Below, piece by piece: positions 35,331-44,386 of a DNA stretch of 54,466 nt (the stretch's first letter is position 1; each line of letters opens with the position of its first letter). The DNA comes from an uncultured Porphyromonadaceae bacterium (lineage in GTDB: Bacteria > Bacteroidota > Bacteroidia > Bacteroidales > Muribaculaceae), in the NCBI GenBank assembly GCA_905202215.1, contig CAJKRG010000012.1, forward strand, positions 1-54,466, read 5' to 3'. The notes beneath the pieces are model-generated. The model worked only from the letters and a program-made list of their open reading frames with translations. It was not told the DNA's origin and made no database searches. Position numbers and translations under genes: made by a program.

Positions 35331-35953
35331 CACTTTATCACATCGCCCGGCGTACGCGACGCTATACCCAGATAGCCGCCGTGATGACGCTTGGCATAAT
35401 CGGCGCGGGTGAAACCGATACGCCGCATCACATTCACCACCAGTACATCGCCTATCACGGTCATCATCGTCGTCGACGTCGTGGGGGTCAGCCCCAGAGG
35501 ACACACCTCGGGCTTGTCGGCGGTGAAAAGGCATATGTCGGCCAGTTCGGCAAGAGGACTGTCGGGCGTGCCGGTTATACCGATCACCGGTATATCGTCG
35601 TACAGCCCGTGAAGCAGTGCCACAAGCTCTATGATCTCGCGCGTCTTGCCGCTGTTCGATATAAACAGCACGATATCGTTGCGCTGCACCACCCCGAGGT
35701 CGCCATGCTGGGCCTCGCTCGGATGCAGATTTACTGCCGGTGTGCCTGTCGACGAAAATGTGGTGGCTATATTCATGGCAATCTGACCGGCCTTGCCCAT
35801 GCCGGCCGTCACGAGCTTGCCGCCCTTACGATGCACACGCTCCACGATGGCCTCGACCGCGGCCTCATAGGCATCGGTCACAGGGATAGCCATTATTGCT
35901 TCACTCTCAGCACGGAGAATCTCCTGCATCGAGCGTTTTACGTCTTCATTCAT
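35330..35953 (-). CDS. KpsF/GutQ-like SIS-domain sugar isomerase, no CBS domains
   Basis: This 207-aa protein is a single SIS domain. Key segments are TAGMGKAGQIAMNIATTFSS, HPSEAQHGDLG, LFISNSGKTREI and PLGLTPTTSTTMM, all typical of arabinose-5-phosphate isomerases. Those enzymes make the precursor of Kdo and usually carry two C-terminal CBS domains (about 320 aa); here they are absent. It may use another sugar phosphate, consistent with the PfkB-like gene downstream. The start at 35953 is supported by a promoter at 35975-36005, which overlaps the longer frame starting at 35977. Confidence 0.88.
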   Translation of the reverse strand: MNEDVKRSMQEILRAESEAIMAIPVTDAYEAAVEAIVERVHRKGGKLVTAGMGKAGQIAMNIATTFSSTGTPAVNLHPSEAQHGDLGVVQRNDIVLFISNSGKTREIIELVALLHGLYDDIPVIGITGTPDSPLAELADICLFTADKPEVCPLGLTPTTSTTMMTVIGDVLVVNVMRRIGFTRADYAKRHHGGYLGIASRTPGDVIK

Positions 35954-35974
35954 GTATTTGCGTATTTTGCTTTG

Positions 35975-36005
35975 CAAAAATAGCTAAAAAACTCCGATAA
36001 GCAAA
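35975..36005 (-). promoter_or_regulatory. Bacteroidetes promoter of the SIS-domain gene
   Basis: TTTG (36005-36002), 19 bases, TATTTTTG (35982-35975) on the minus strand. Transcription would start near 35969, about 15 bases before the ATG. Confidence 0.85.
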
Positions 36006-36007
36006 AA

Positions 36008-36532
36008 TTACAGGATTTCGGCGGACCAGTCGATTTCAAGCGGATTTTCCTTCATAGACACTACCAGAGGAAACGACTCATCGTCGAGAACGGCAATACA
36101 GGCGCCTTCGTTCACATCTTTCGCATACAACAGACCGTCCTTCGATTCCGTCAGTTCATAGACTGTACCGCTCCACTCGGTGCGTCCGTCATTCCTGAGC
36201 CTCCTCAGGGCGTCTCGCGACAGAATCGTGAATGTCTCGTCTTCGGAGAGAGTCACATGCCGCCCGTCCTCGGGCATGAGATAGCTCATGGAGTGCGCCG
36301 AAGCCACGGCCCGCGGAGTCATCGTGTAGCTGCCGCGCCACATCTTCAGATTGCGCTCTATAGCCCAGTTCATGCGGATTCCGCCATCATCGGTGTGCGT
36401 ATATACGGCGGTGAAGCGGCGCGTCTGGCCGTGTAGCTTATAGGTGAGTTTCACGCTGTCGCGACGACACTCGGCCGACAGTACGAATGCCGACGTCAGA
36501 GCCGCGATTATCAATATTATATACCGTTTCAT
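36008..36532 (-). CDS. Secreted protein of unknown function (DUF-type)
   Basis: This 174-aa protein has a signal peptide (1-20, ending LSAE) and a beta-rich body with alternating polar and hydrophobic strands. No known family is recognised. The start follows the GH92 stop by one base, so it is probably translated from the GH92 transcript. The ATG at 36616 would overlap GH92 heavily and lacks a signal peptide. It may assist glycan binding or GH92, but there is no direct evidence. Confidence 0.75.
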   Translation of the reverse strand: MKRYIILIIAALTSAFVLSAECRRDSVKLTYKLHGQTRRFTAVYTHTDDGGIRMNWAIERNLKMWRGSYTMTPRAVASAHSMSYLMPEDGRHVTLSEDETFTILSRDALRRLRNDGRTEWSGTVYELTESKDGLLYAKDVNEGACIAVLDDESFPLVVSMKENPLEIDWSAEIL

Positions 36533-36533
36533 G

Positions 36534-38789
36534 TCATTTCCACATTTTTTTGCCCCAGCCGCGCGGTCTCTCGCCCATCTCGAGTTCGAGCACGCCGCCC
36601 GCGAGGATATCGGCATGAGTAATGGTCGAATAAGGATAGTCTTTCCCGTTGAGCCGTGCTCCGGTCACATACGGTCTTTCGGGCGAAAAGCCGCAGGCCC
36701 TCACCGTGAAGTCGTGTCCGTTGTCGAGATGAAATGTCGTGCTTTCGACAAGGGGCGAATGTATGAGATAATAGTCGTGTCCGGCATTCGGATAAAGCCC
36801 TGTCATATGGAAGGCAAGCCACGACGACATCGCACCCGAATCGTCATTGCCCGGCAGCCCCGCGGGTTTGTCGCTGTAATTATCGGCTATGATCGCGGCA
36901 ACCCGCTCCGAGGTCAGATCGGGGCGCCCGAGCCAGTGATAGAGGCACGGCGACAGGAACGACGGCTCGTTGTTGACGTTGAAATATCCTTTGTCGAAAA
37001 ATTTATCGAGACGCGCAAGCATGGCATCTCGGCCGCCGCAGGCTTCTATGAGCATATCGACATCGTGAGGCATGCTCAGCGAATATTCCCACGACGAGGC
37101 CTCATAGAAGAACATGCTCCACCACGGCGTGTACCACGGCCCCTCGAACGTCACAGGCGTGTATTCATACTTGGGCCGCACGCGGCGCGAATGCCCGAAG
37201 GGAATCGAGTCGAGCCACTCGCCCGACCGGTCGCGAGGCATTATGAAACCCTTCACGCCGTCGTGCTCATAGTCGGAGCGCCAGAGATTGCGCCAGTTGT
37301 GCGAACGCTCCATAAATGTTTCATAGATGTCTTCATACCCGAGACCGTGCGCTACCTGGGCCACGGCCCAGTCGCAAAAGCTGTATTCGACCGTGCGGTT
37401 GCCGGCGCGGTCTATGCCGTGCGGTATATAGCCGTATTCCATATATTCCCTCAGCCCTCCGCGGCCTTCGGCTTCGGCGTTTGCTCCGGGATCTACAGTG
37501 GCATCCTTGAGCATATGCTTCAGTGCCTCGGCATAATCAATACCTGCGAGTCCTTTGGCGAAAGCGTCGGCAATGACAATCTCAGCGTTCGAGCCGCCCT
37601 GGGTGCGCCCGTTGGCGTTGCCGCTGCGGGCGTCGGGCATGTAGCCGTCGCGCTTTCCTATATTGATGAGCGAGTTCACGATATCGGTCTGCCGCCCCGG
37701 TGCAAGCAGCGTTATGAGCGGCATCGACGTGCGGTAGGTGTCCCAGATGGCGTAGAAATCATCGTAGTACGGCACAGGGTCGTTCCACAGCGGATTTTCG
37801 CCCGTACGGTCGGTCGGCATTATCATGGTGTGGTACAGGCCGGTATAAAACATGCGTTTGAGGCTGTCGGGAGTCGACGGCGCAAGCTCGGCCCGGCTGA
37901 GGATATCGTTCCAGGCTGCGAGCAGCCCAACGCGTACGTCATCGAAGCTCTTGCCGCGTGTGTCCGTCCGGGCGTTCTCGCGGGCCTTCAGCTCGCTCAG
38001 AAATGAAATACCGACGTTGAGCTGCACAGTCTCCGTATCGTCGGCAAAGCGAAGCAATGCGCCGGTCTTGTCGCCGTGATCAGTCTGTTCGCGGGCGTCG
38101 CATATCACCGAATCGCGCCAGGTGGCCGTCTGAACGAAGGGCACCGATGTTTCGGCGTAGAAATATACCGTATAGGCGCGTCCGTTGTTCCAGCCGCCGC
38201 GGATCCGAGAATAGCCCTGCACGGCATTGTCGCCGACTATCTCCACCTGCGAACCGACAAACTGCTGTGCCTCGCGGGCGTCGGGTACCGGACTCTCGCC
38301 GAGGAAAAAACCGGCGTCTACCGCCAGTCCCTTTTCCTCTTTTTTCTGCGGATAGGATATGCGGTAGACAGCCGTGCGCGGCGCGGCCGTCACTTCAACC
38401 GATATGCCGCTGCCGTCGAACACGGTCGAGTAATATCCGAGGCCGACCGACTCTGTGCGGCGACGGTCATAGTGGGTGATACTCGTCATACCGTCGACAA
38501 AAGGCATTATCAGTATATTGCCGTACTTGGGGCCACCCCCGGTGCCGCTCACGTGCACCTGGCTGAACCCGTCGACACGCTCCGGCATAGGCAGCCATCC
38601 GCTGTTGGGCGAAGGCGTGCAGTCGGGCGACGGTTTGGCCATACCGAAAGGATAGCTCGGGCCGATAAACACACGCCCAAGTCCCTCCGAGCCTATACGT
38701 GGGTCTACATAATCGCCCGGTGTGCGGGCACCGGTTGCCGCAAAGGCCGTTCCGGCAAATGCAATAGCGAAAATTACAGGATATTTCAC
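36534..38789 (-). CDS. GH92 exo-alpha-mannosidase, GTG start
   Basis: This 751-aa secreted GH92 enzyme is a calcium-dependent exo-alpha-mannosidase that trims host N-glycans or yeast mannans. The N-terminal beta-sandwich carries YVDPRIGSEGLGRVFIGPSYPFGM-like features and SGTGGGPKYG; the toroid carries DTYRTSMPL, GGSNAEIVIADA and PGNDDSGAMSSW, the last holding the family's catalytic Asp pair. A GTG at 38789 is taken as start: it begins a good signal peptide (KYPVIFAIAFAGTAFA) and lies about 15 bases after the predicted transcription start. The ATG at 38870 is upstream of the promoter. The specific mannose linkage is not determined. Confidence 0.93.
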   Translation of the reverse strand: MKYPVIFAIAFAGTAFAATGARTPGDYVDPRIGSEGLGRVFIGPSYPFGMAKPSPDCTPSPNSGWLPMPERVDGFSQVHVSGTGGGPKYGNILIMPFVDGMTSITHYDRRRTESVGLGYYSTVFDGSGISVEVTAAPRTAVYRISYPQKKEEKGLAVDAGFFLGESPVPDAREAQQFVGSQVEIVGDNAVQGYSRIRGGWNNGRAYTVYFYAETSVPFVQTATWRDSVICDAREQTDHGDKTGALLRFADDTETVQLNVGISFLSELKARENARTDTRGKSFDDVRVGLLAAWNDILSRAELAPSTPDSLKRMFYTGLYHTMIMPTDRTGENPLWNDPVPYYDDFYAIWDTYRTSMPLITLLAPGRQTDIVNSLINIGKRDGYMPDARSGNANGRTQGGSNAEIVIADAFAKGLAGIDYAEALKHMLKDATVDPGANAEAEGRGGLREYMEYGYIPHGIDRAGNRTVEYSFCDWAVAQVAHGLGYEDIYETFMERSHNWRNLWRSDYEHDGVKGFIMPRDRSGEWLDSIPFGHSRRVRPKYEYTPVTFEGPWYTPWWSMFFYEASSWEYSLSMPHDVDMLIEACGGRDAMLARLDKFFDKGYFNVNNEPSFLSPCLYHWLGRPDLTSERVAAIIADNYSDKPAGLPGNDDSGAMSSWLAFHMTGLYPNAGHDYYLIHSPLVESTTFHLDNGHDFTVRACGFSPERPYVTGARLNGKDYPYSTITHADILAGGVLELEMGERPRGWGKKMWK

Positions 38790-38809
38790 AGCATCAGATT
38801 TCTTTTCCG

Positions 38810-38841
38810 CAAAAATAACACAAAAGACCCGCTTTCCCAAA
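38810..38841 (-). promoter_or_regulatory. Bacteroidetes promoter of GH92
   Basis: TTTG (38841-38838), 20 bases, TATTTTTG (38817-38810) on the minus strand, an exact match. It lies inside the longer GH92 frame and so supports the GTG start at 38789. Confidence 0.88.
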
Positions 38842-38884
38842 TCAACCGTCGATCCGGCGATCGCCCGCATCCGCGGCTAAACAT

Positions 38885-39784
38885 TCAGTAGCCGCGCATA
38901 TTGCGCGGATGATGCATAAGGATTTCCTCACGCAGGCGTGTATTGTCCATATGCAGGTATATTTCGGTGGTGCCGATCGACTCATGTCCGAGCATTTGCT
39001 GGATCGCACGCAGATTGGCGCCTCCCTCAAGAAGATGCGTCGCGAAACTGTGGCGCAGGGTATGGGGCGAGATTGTTCGCCGCACGCCGGCAAGAGCGGC
39101 AAGGTCGCGGACTATATAGAATATCATGACACGTGTGAGATGAGCGCCCCGGCGATTCAGAAACACATATGCCTCTTCGCCCGGTTTCGGATCGGGGCCT
39201 TCCGCGTCGCGCTGTGCGAGATATTGCTTCGTATACTCCATCGCAGGCTCCGACATCGGCACCATGCGTTCTTTCCCGCCCTTGCCCGAAACAAGCACGA
39301 AACCTTCGTCGAAATACAGGCGGCCGCGTTCAAGCTCGCACAATTCGCTCACTCGGAGTCCCGAACCGTAGAGCATTTCGAGAATGGCCCGGTTGCGTAG
39401 CCCCTGATCGGAGTCCATATCTATGCATGCCGCCATCGTGTTGATCTCGTCGACGGTCAGCACTTCGGGAAGCCTGCGCCCGGGATGAGGCACATCGAGA
39501 AGAGCCGCCGGATTATCCGACCTTACACCCTCGACAAGTAAGAATTTATAATAGCACTTTAAACCCGATACCATACGGGCCTGCGAACGTGGTGCGATTC
39601 CGATTTCGTGTAGAGCATCGAGAAAGGCGCCGAGATCCGAGGCCTGTGCCGACGAGGCCGACTTGCCGTTCTCCTCAAGCCAGCCTGCAAGTCGGTCATA
39701 GTCCGCAAGATAACTCAGACGGGTATTTTCCGACAATCCGCGTTCAAGCAACAGATAAGCCTCATATTCCTTTCTCAGATCCAT
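38885..39784 (-). CDS. xerD: XerD-type tyrosine recombinase
   Basis: This 299-aa recombinase has an N-terminal SAM-like core-binding domain (1-100) and a catalytic domain with Arg144 (GSGLRVSEL), Lys168 (SGKGGKE), His241 and Arg244 (HTLRH), His267 (LGHES) and nucleophile Tyr276 (EIYLH). All are intact. Length and sequence fit XerD, which with XerC resolves chromosome dimers at dif. A second Xer-type gene lies 3.7 kb away at 43482-44384. No phage or transposon genes adjoin, so a housekeeping role is likely. Confidence 0.92.
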   Translation of the reverse strand: MDLRKEYEAYLLLERGLSENTRLSYLADYDRLAGWLEENGKSASSAQASDLGAFLDALHEIGIAPRSQARMVSGLKCYYKFLLVEGVRSDNPAALLDVPHPGRRLPEVLTVDEINTMAACIDMDSDQGLRNRAILEMLYGSGLRVSELCELERGRLYFDEGFVLVSGKGGKERMVPMSEPAMEYTKQYLAQRDAEGPDPKPGEEAYVFLNRRGAHLTRVMIFYIVRDLAALAGVRRTISPHTLRHSFATHLLEGGANLRAIQQMLGHESIGTTEIYLHMDNTRLREEILMHHPRNMRGY

Positions 39785-39857
39785 CGTTTGCTACGGCTCT
39801 AACACACTGTTATCTTAACCCTATAAATCCATTACTTTCATAAACCCGCAAAACGAG

Positions 39858-40532
39858 TCACAGAGTCCCCTGCTCCACCCGCCGCGCTATGCGGTCGAGA
39901 GTGGCATCTTCCTTGTTTTTGTCCGGCTTGAACTCGCTTTTGAGACTTACACCGAAGAGCTTGCCGAAGCCTTGCCAGAATGTCGCCCGGAATGTGCCCA
40001 GAAACGCTTTCACGATATCATAGCTCGACTGATGCGTCTCGCGCTGTATCAGCTTCACGAGCACCTTGGCCTGACGCCTCGAAAAGCGCTTCAGAACAGG
40101 CTTATACTGCTCGAAAAGCGCCTTTTCCATTGACTTGAGATAATCCTCGCGCTCTTTCTGCGTCGGGAATGTCTCTATATATTCATATGTCTCCACAAGC
40201 GTCTCGGCGATCAGCTTGGCATAAGGGAGCGTAAGCTTGACATCGCGCACCGTACGCCAGAAAAATTCCTCTTCCTTGCGGTTTTTGAACTTTTCGGGAG
40301 GGAAGACCGTGAGCTCGCGCAGGTTGATCACAGCCACAGTGTCGCCGTCCTCGTCGATCCGCCACGAAAAACTGCGGTAGGGATCGCGCACGACCGTCGG
40401 TGTATTCTCCGCGGCCTCACGCAGAGCAGCGACGGCCGCCTGCTCGGCAGCCGCCTTCTTGTCGTTGCGTCCGTCGGCCGCAAACACCGACAAAAGCACC
40501 AACAACAGGGCTGTAATAGCACGATTAATCAT
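39858..40532 (-). CDS. DUF4294 family secreted protein
   Basis: This 224-aa protein has a signal peptide (1-20) and a helical body with the DUF4294-like segment from about residue 62 to 165: GDTVAVINLRELTVFPPEKF, then VRDVKLTLPYAKLIAETL. The family is confined largely to Bacteroidetes and has no established function. It starts 35 bases after the sigma factor stop, suggesting one transcript, and precedes xerD by 73 bases. Confidence 0.85.
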   Translation of the reverse strand: MINRAITALLLVLLSVFAADGRNDKKAAAEQAAVAALREAAENTPTVVRDPYRSFSWRIDEDGDTVAVINLRELTVFPPEKFKNRKEEEFFWRTVRDVKLTLPYAKLIAETLVETYEYIETFPTQKEREDYLKSMEKALFEQYKPVLKRFSRRQAKVLVKLIQRETHQSSYDIVKAFLGTFRATFWQGFGKLFGVSLKSEFKPDKNKEDATLDRIARRVEQGTL

Positions 40533-40567
40533 ATTGTATTAACGTGTCAGCGCCCCGTTTTATTGCC

Positions 40568-41080
40568 CTATGAGTCGTAGCGGTAATCGACAAGTATTGC
40601 CTGCAATTTTTTGCGGGCGAGGAATATGCGGCTTTTCACAGTACCGAGCGGAAGACCCATGCGCTGCGCGATTTCGGCATATTTGTAGCCGGCGACGAAC
40701 ATTGAGAATGGCACACGGAACTCCGGCGCGAAGCTCGCTATCACATCGTTGATTTCGTTGGTGGTCACCGTGCCTTCCGGCGTATCCAGACCCGAATCCT
40801 GCGACAGATTCAGCTGATAAAGGTCATCCGAACGATCGACCACTACCGACAGCCTCATGTTCTGGCGGTATTTATTGATGAAAAGATTGCGCATTATGGT
40901 AAACACCCAACCCTTGAAGTTGGTGTTGGCCACATATTTATCTTCGTTGTCGAGTGCCTTGAGTGTCGTGTCCTGCAGCAGATCGTATGCATCGTCGCGG
41001 TTGGAGGTAAGCGTATATGCGAAGTTCAGCAGATTGCGCTGGACCGAAAGAAGTTTTGCTTGAAACGTTTGATTTGCCAT
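40568..41080 (-). CDS. ECF-type RNA polymerase sigma factor
   Basis: This 170-aa sigma-70 family protein has region 2 (ANTNFKGWVFTIMRNLFINKYR, near residues 50-71) and region 4 with HTH (YAEIAQRMGLPLGTVKSRIF) near 137-156. The N terminus MANQTFQAKLL, and the in-frame ATG at 41143 lying upstream in an AT-rich non-conserved stretch, support the start at 41080. No anti-sigma gene is adjacent. It probably shares a transcript with DUF4294 and is divergent from the second GH89 gene. The regulon is unknown. Confidence 0.92.
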   Translation of the reverse strand: MANQTFQAKLLSVQRNLLNFAYTLTSNRDDAYDLLQDTTLKALDNEDKYVANTNFKGWVFTIMRNLFINKYRQNMRLSVVVDRSDDLYQLNLSQDSGLDTPEGTVTTNEINDVIASFAPEFRVPFSMFVAGYKYAEIAQRMGLPLGTVKSRIFLARKKLQAILVDYRYDS

Positions 41081-41175
41081 AATCCTAAAGATTAGAAAGT
41101 AAATATGAAAACGGTACTTTAATAACAAAAGCGTACTCCTCAAATCTTATTGGATTAAGAAATTTTGAGAAAGAT

Positions 41176-41207
41176 TTTGGCACTTTAGATAATTTAATCT
41201 ATTTTTG
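41176..41207 (+). promoter_or_regulatory. Bacteroidetes promoter of the second GH89
   Basis: TTTG (41176-41179), 20 bases, TATTTTTG (41200-41207), an exact match. The leader to the ATG at 41242 would be about 28 bases. Confidence 0.88.
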
Positions 41208-41241
41208 TAAAACCAATTAACTATATACAACCGATCATCCA

Positions 41242-43413
41242 ATGAAAAAAATGATTGCCGTGCTTGTCTCGTCTTTCGCAGCTTCGGCCATGTTCGCCTC
41301 AGGCCATGCAGAGACCGCCTCGGCGCTTGCTTCCAGAATTGTACCGTCTATCGCAGACCGCATTGTCTTCGAGACCATCGACTCACCGACCGACACTTTC
41401 GCCGTTTCCTCGCGCGACGGCAAAGTCCTTATCGAGGGCAACAACCCCTCTGCGATGGCCGTGGGCCTCAACAACTACCTCCGGCGCCAGCTCGGCGCCA
41501 ATGTGTCGTGGTATGCATCGGAACCTGTCCAGGTGCCCGATGAGATAGTCCTTCCCGCCGAGCCTTACGGCGCCCGCGCCGCAGTCGGAACGCGTTTTTT
41601 CCTAAACTACTGCACTTTCGGCTATACGATGCCATACTGGAAATGGAACGAATGGGAACGATTCATCGACTGGATGGCGCTCAACGGCGTCAATATGCCG
41701 CTTGCCATGACCGGAGCCGAAAAATCATGGTATGAGACATGGCGCTCCCTCGGCCTGTCCGACGACGAGATACGCTCGTCTTTCACAGGCCCCGCACACC
41801 TCCCCTGGCACTGGATGAACAACATCGACTGCTTCCAGGGGCCGCTCTCCACGGCCTGGATCGACTCGCAGGAAGCGCTTCAGAAACAGATTCTCGCCCG
41901 CGAGCGCGAACTCGGCATGACACCCGTACTGCCGGCCTTCGCCGGACACGTCCCCGCCGCCCTTGCCAAACATTATCCCGGCGCCAACATCACCGAGCAC
42001 AGCGTGTGGGGCGAATTCCCGCAGGCCGACCGCTGCTACTTCCTCAACCCGTCCGATCCCCTCTATGCCGAAATACAGAAGCGTTTCATCGACACCCAGA
42101 CTCGCCTCTACGGCTCCGACCATATCTACGGCATCGATCCATTCAACGAAGTCGATTCACCCGACTGGAGCGAAGGCTTCCTCAACAACGCGTCGCGAGG
42201 CATTTTCGCCACACTGCGCGCCGCCGATCCACAGGCCCGATGGCTGCAGATGACCTGGAATTTCTACTACGACCGCAAGCATTGGACAAAACCGCGCATG
42301 AAAGCCTTCCTCGAAGGTGTCGAAGGCGATAACATGCTTCTTCTCGACTATTTCTGCGACAACATCGAAATATGGCGCCGCAACGACCGCTACTTCGGCA
42401 AGCCCTACATCTGGTGCTATCTCGGCAACTTCGGCGGAAACACGATGATAAACGGCAACATGCACGACGTCGATGCAAAGATATCGAAAGTTATAGCCGA
42501 CGGCGGCGACAATCTGATAGGGCTCGGAGGCACACTCGAGGGCTTCGACTGCAACCCCGTAATGCACGAATTCATGCTCGCCAAAGCATGGGCGCCGACA
42601 ATGAGCGCGAACGACTGGGCCACGGTATGGGCTCGCTCCCGTGGAGGCGACAAGGCGCCTTCCATAGTAGATGCATGGCAACTCATGGCCGACAGCATCT
42701 ATGTCGGACGAACATACGTAGGCAACGCATGTCTCACCAACGCTCGGCCCGCCCTTGAGAAACCGAACGGCTCATATACCTCTCCCCGCTACCACTACGA
42801 CGACGCCAACCTCCTCCGCGTCCTCGACCTCTTTCTAAGCGCCGAAGGTGTCGACGAGAATGCCGCATACCGCTACGACGTGATGAACGTGACTCGCCAG
42901 GCTCTCGGCAACGAGTTCAACCATACCCGCGACCGATTCACACAGGCGTATGTCGACGGAGACATCGCCGCCGCGCGTGCCGAAGCCGCCCGCATGAACG
43001 ATCTTATAGCAGCTCTCGACACCCTGCTGGCAACAGATCCGCAGTTCTCGCTCTCGCAGTGGATCGCCGACGCACGACGCCACGGCACAACTCCCGCCGA
43101 AGCCGATGCCTACGAGAAAAACGCCCGCACGATACTCTCCATCTGGGGGTACACCGACAAGAAGCTAAACGACTACGCCAACCGCCAGTGGAGCGGTCTT
43201 CTTTCCGGCTTCTACAGCAATCGATGGAAAATGTTCACCGATGCCGTACTGAAGGCGATGGAAGAAGGCCACGAATTCGACGAGGCCGCCACGACAGCTA
43301 CCATCAAGGACTGGGAAGGCTCATGGATTCTCGAAAAATCCGCCGCAACACCTGTCTCCGACACCAATCCTGTCCATCTTGCCCGAAAATACCGCCAAAA
43401 ATTCTTCCGCTAA
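41242..43413 (+). CDS. Second GH89 alpha-N-acetylglucosaminidase
   Basis: This 723-aa secreted GH89 protein has a signal peptide (1-23), NYCTFGYTMPYWKW (122-135), Glu303 in DPFNE and Glu433 in TLEGFDCNP at the two catalytic positions, and the helical C-terminal domain. It is clearly diverged from the paralogue at 10462-12642 although the scaffold is the same. It has its own promoter and no HGSNAT-like neighbour, so it may serve mucin or other alpha-GlcNAc ends rather than the PUL substrate. It is followed by xerC after 68 bases with no clear terminator. Confidence 0.95.
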   Translation: MKKMIAVLVSSFAASAMFASGHAETASALASRIVPSIADRIVFETIDSPTDTFAVSSRDGKVLIEGNNPSAMAVGLNNYLRRQLGANVSWYASEPVQVPDEIVLPAEPYGARAAVGTRFFLNYCTFGYTMPYWKWNEWERFIDWMALNGVNMPLAMTGAEKSWYETWRSLGLSDDEIRSSFTGPAHLPWHWMNNIDCFQGPLSTAWIDSQEALQKQILARERELGMTPVLPAFAGHVPAALAKHYPGANITEHSVWGEFPQADRCYFLNPSDPLYAEIQKRFIDTQTRLYGSDHIYGIDPFNEVDSPDWSEGFLNNASRGIFATLRAADPQARWLQMTWNFYYDRKHWTKPRMKAFLEGVEGDNMLLLDYFCDNIEIWRRNDRYFGKPYIWCYLGNFGGNTMINGNMHDVDAKISKVIADGGDNLIGLGGTLEGFDCNPVMHEFMLAKAWAPTMSANDWATVWARSRGGDKAPSIVDAWQLMADSIYVGRTYVGNACLTNARPALEKPNGSYTSPRYHYDDANLLRVLDLFLSAEGVDENAAYRYDVMNVTRQALGNEFNHTRDRFTQAYVDGDIAAARAEAARMNDLIAALDTLLATDPQFSLSQWIADARRHGTTPAEADAYEKNARTILSIWGYTDKKLNDYANRQWSGLLSGFYSNRWKMFTDAVLKAMEEGHEFDEAATTATIKDWEGSWILEKSAATPVSDTNPVHLARKYRQKFFR

Positions 43414-43481
43414 AATTTGCATACCCGCTTTTTTAGTCCTATCTTCGCCACATGTCTAACCACTGACTTCCGATTCGTAAC

Positions 43482-44384
43482 TTGTACGACTCCTTCTACA
43501 GATACCTCGCCGGAGAGGCAGCCCGCTCCCCTCTCACCGTAACGGCCTACCGCCGCGACATCGAGGATCTGCGCGAATTCCGCCGCACAGTCCTCGGTCT
43601 CGGCGACGCCGACCCTCGCACTACGTCGCTATCCGAACTGCGCATGTGGGTGGCGGCTCTCGCCGCAAGAAAACTGTCGACAGTCACCATCGTGCGCAAG
43701 ATACAGGCGGCAAGGGCTTTCTTCCGCTATCTCAACAAGCGGCAGGGAATGGCCGAGAATCCCGCCCAGCGGCTCTCCACCCCAAGGCTCCCAAAGGAAC
43801 TCCCCCAATTCATGCGGCAGGAGGAGACAATGGAAAAAATCGACAGTCTCGACGCCGATTCCGACGATTTTACCGAGGCAAGAAACGCCCTTATCCTCAC
43901 AATGTTCTACTCCACGGGAATGCGTGCCGCCGAACTGATCGGTCTTCGCGACGCGGCCGTAAACACCGCAAAAGGCGAACTAAAAGTGCTTGGAAAGCGT
44001 AATAAGGAAAGAATAATCCCTTTCGGAACCGAATTGAGCACTATGATTGAACACTACAGGCGCCTGCGGGCCGACCTTATTCCGGGCCCGGCTCCCGAAT
44101 TCTTTTTCGTGCGTCCCGACGGGCAGCCGGTCTACTATCAGCTCGTATACCGGACCGTACACGCGACCCTCGACGATATCAACATACCGCGCCGGTCGCC
44201 ACACATACTCCGCCACTCATTCGCCACCGACATGCTCAACAACGGCGCCGACCTTATGGCCGTCCAGAAACTGCTCGGACATGCCTCGCTCGCAACAACT
44301 CAGAGATACACTCATCTCTCCTATAAAGAACTTCAAAACAATTACAAACTCGCACATCCGCGTGCACAAAAAAAGGAGGATTAA
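43482..44384 (+). CDS. xerC: XerC-type tyrosine recombinase, TTG start
   Basis: This 300-aa recombinase keeps the full catalytic set: Arg148 (STGMRAAEL), Lys172 (LGKRNKE), His241 and Arg244 (HILRH), His267 (LGHAS) and Tyr276 (RYTHL). It begins at a TTG, since no ATG or GTG lies near the usual N terminus (YDSFYRYLAGEAARSPLTV). XerC-hpf adjacency is common in Bacteroidales and supports XerC rather than an integrase. It is 3 bases from hpf, whose ribosome-binding site lies within the last codons of xerC. Confidence 0.9.
   Translation: MYDSFYRYLAGEAARSPLTVTAYRRDIEDLREFRRTVLGLGDADPRTTSLSELRMWVAALAARKLSTVTIVRKIQAARAFFRYLNKRQGMAENPAQRLSTPRLPKELPQFMRQEETMEKIDSLDADSDDFTEARNALILTMFYSTGMRAAELIGLRDAAVNTAKGELKVLGKRNKERIIPFGTELSTMIEHYRRLRADLIPGPAPEFFFVRPDGQPVYYQLVYRTVHATLDDINIPRRSPHILRHSFATDMLNNGADLMAVQKLLGHASLATTQRYTHLSYKELQNNYKLAHPRAQKKED
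44374..44379 (+). promoter_or_regulatory. Strong Shine-Dalgarno site of hpf inside xerC
   Basis: AGGAGG lies seven bases before the hpf ATG and inside the final xerC codons. Full-strength sites are uncommon in Bacteroidetes, so hpf may be translated much more than its neighbours. Confidence 0.75.
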
Positions 44385-44386
44385 CC

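Noticed and set aside
36444..38006. A 520-codon plus-strand frame opposite GH92
   Set aside because: An antisense shadow; GH92 motifs on the other strand are unambiguous.
38885..39784. Tyrosine recombinase as a sign of an integrated element
   Set aside because: Length, motifs and the absence of phage, transposon or attachment repeats fit housekeeping XerD.
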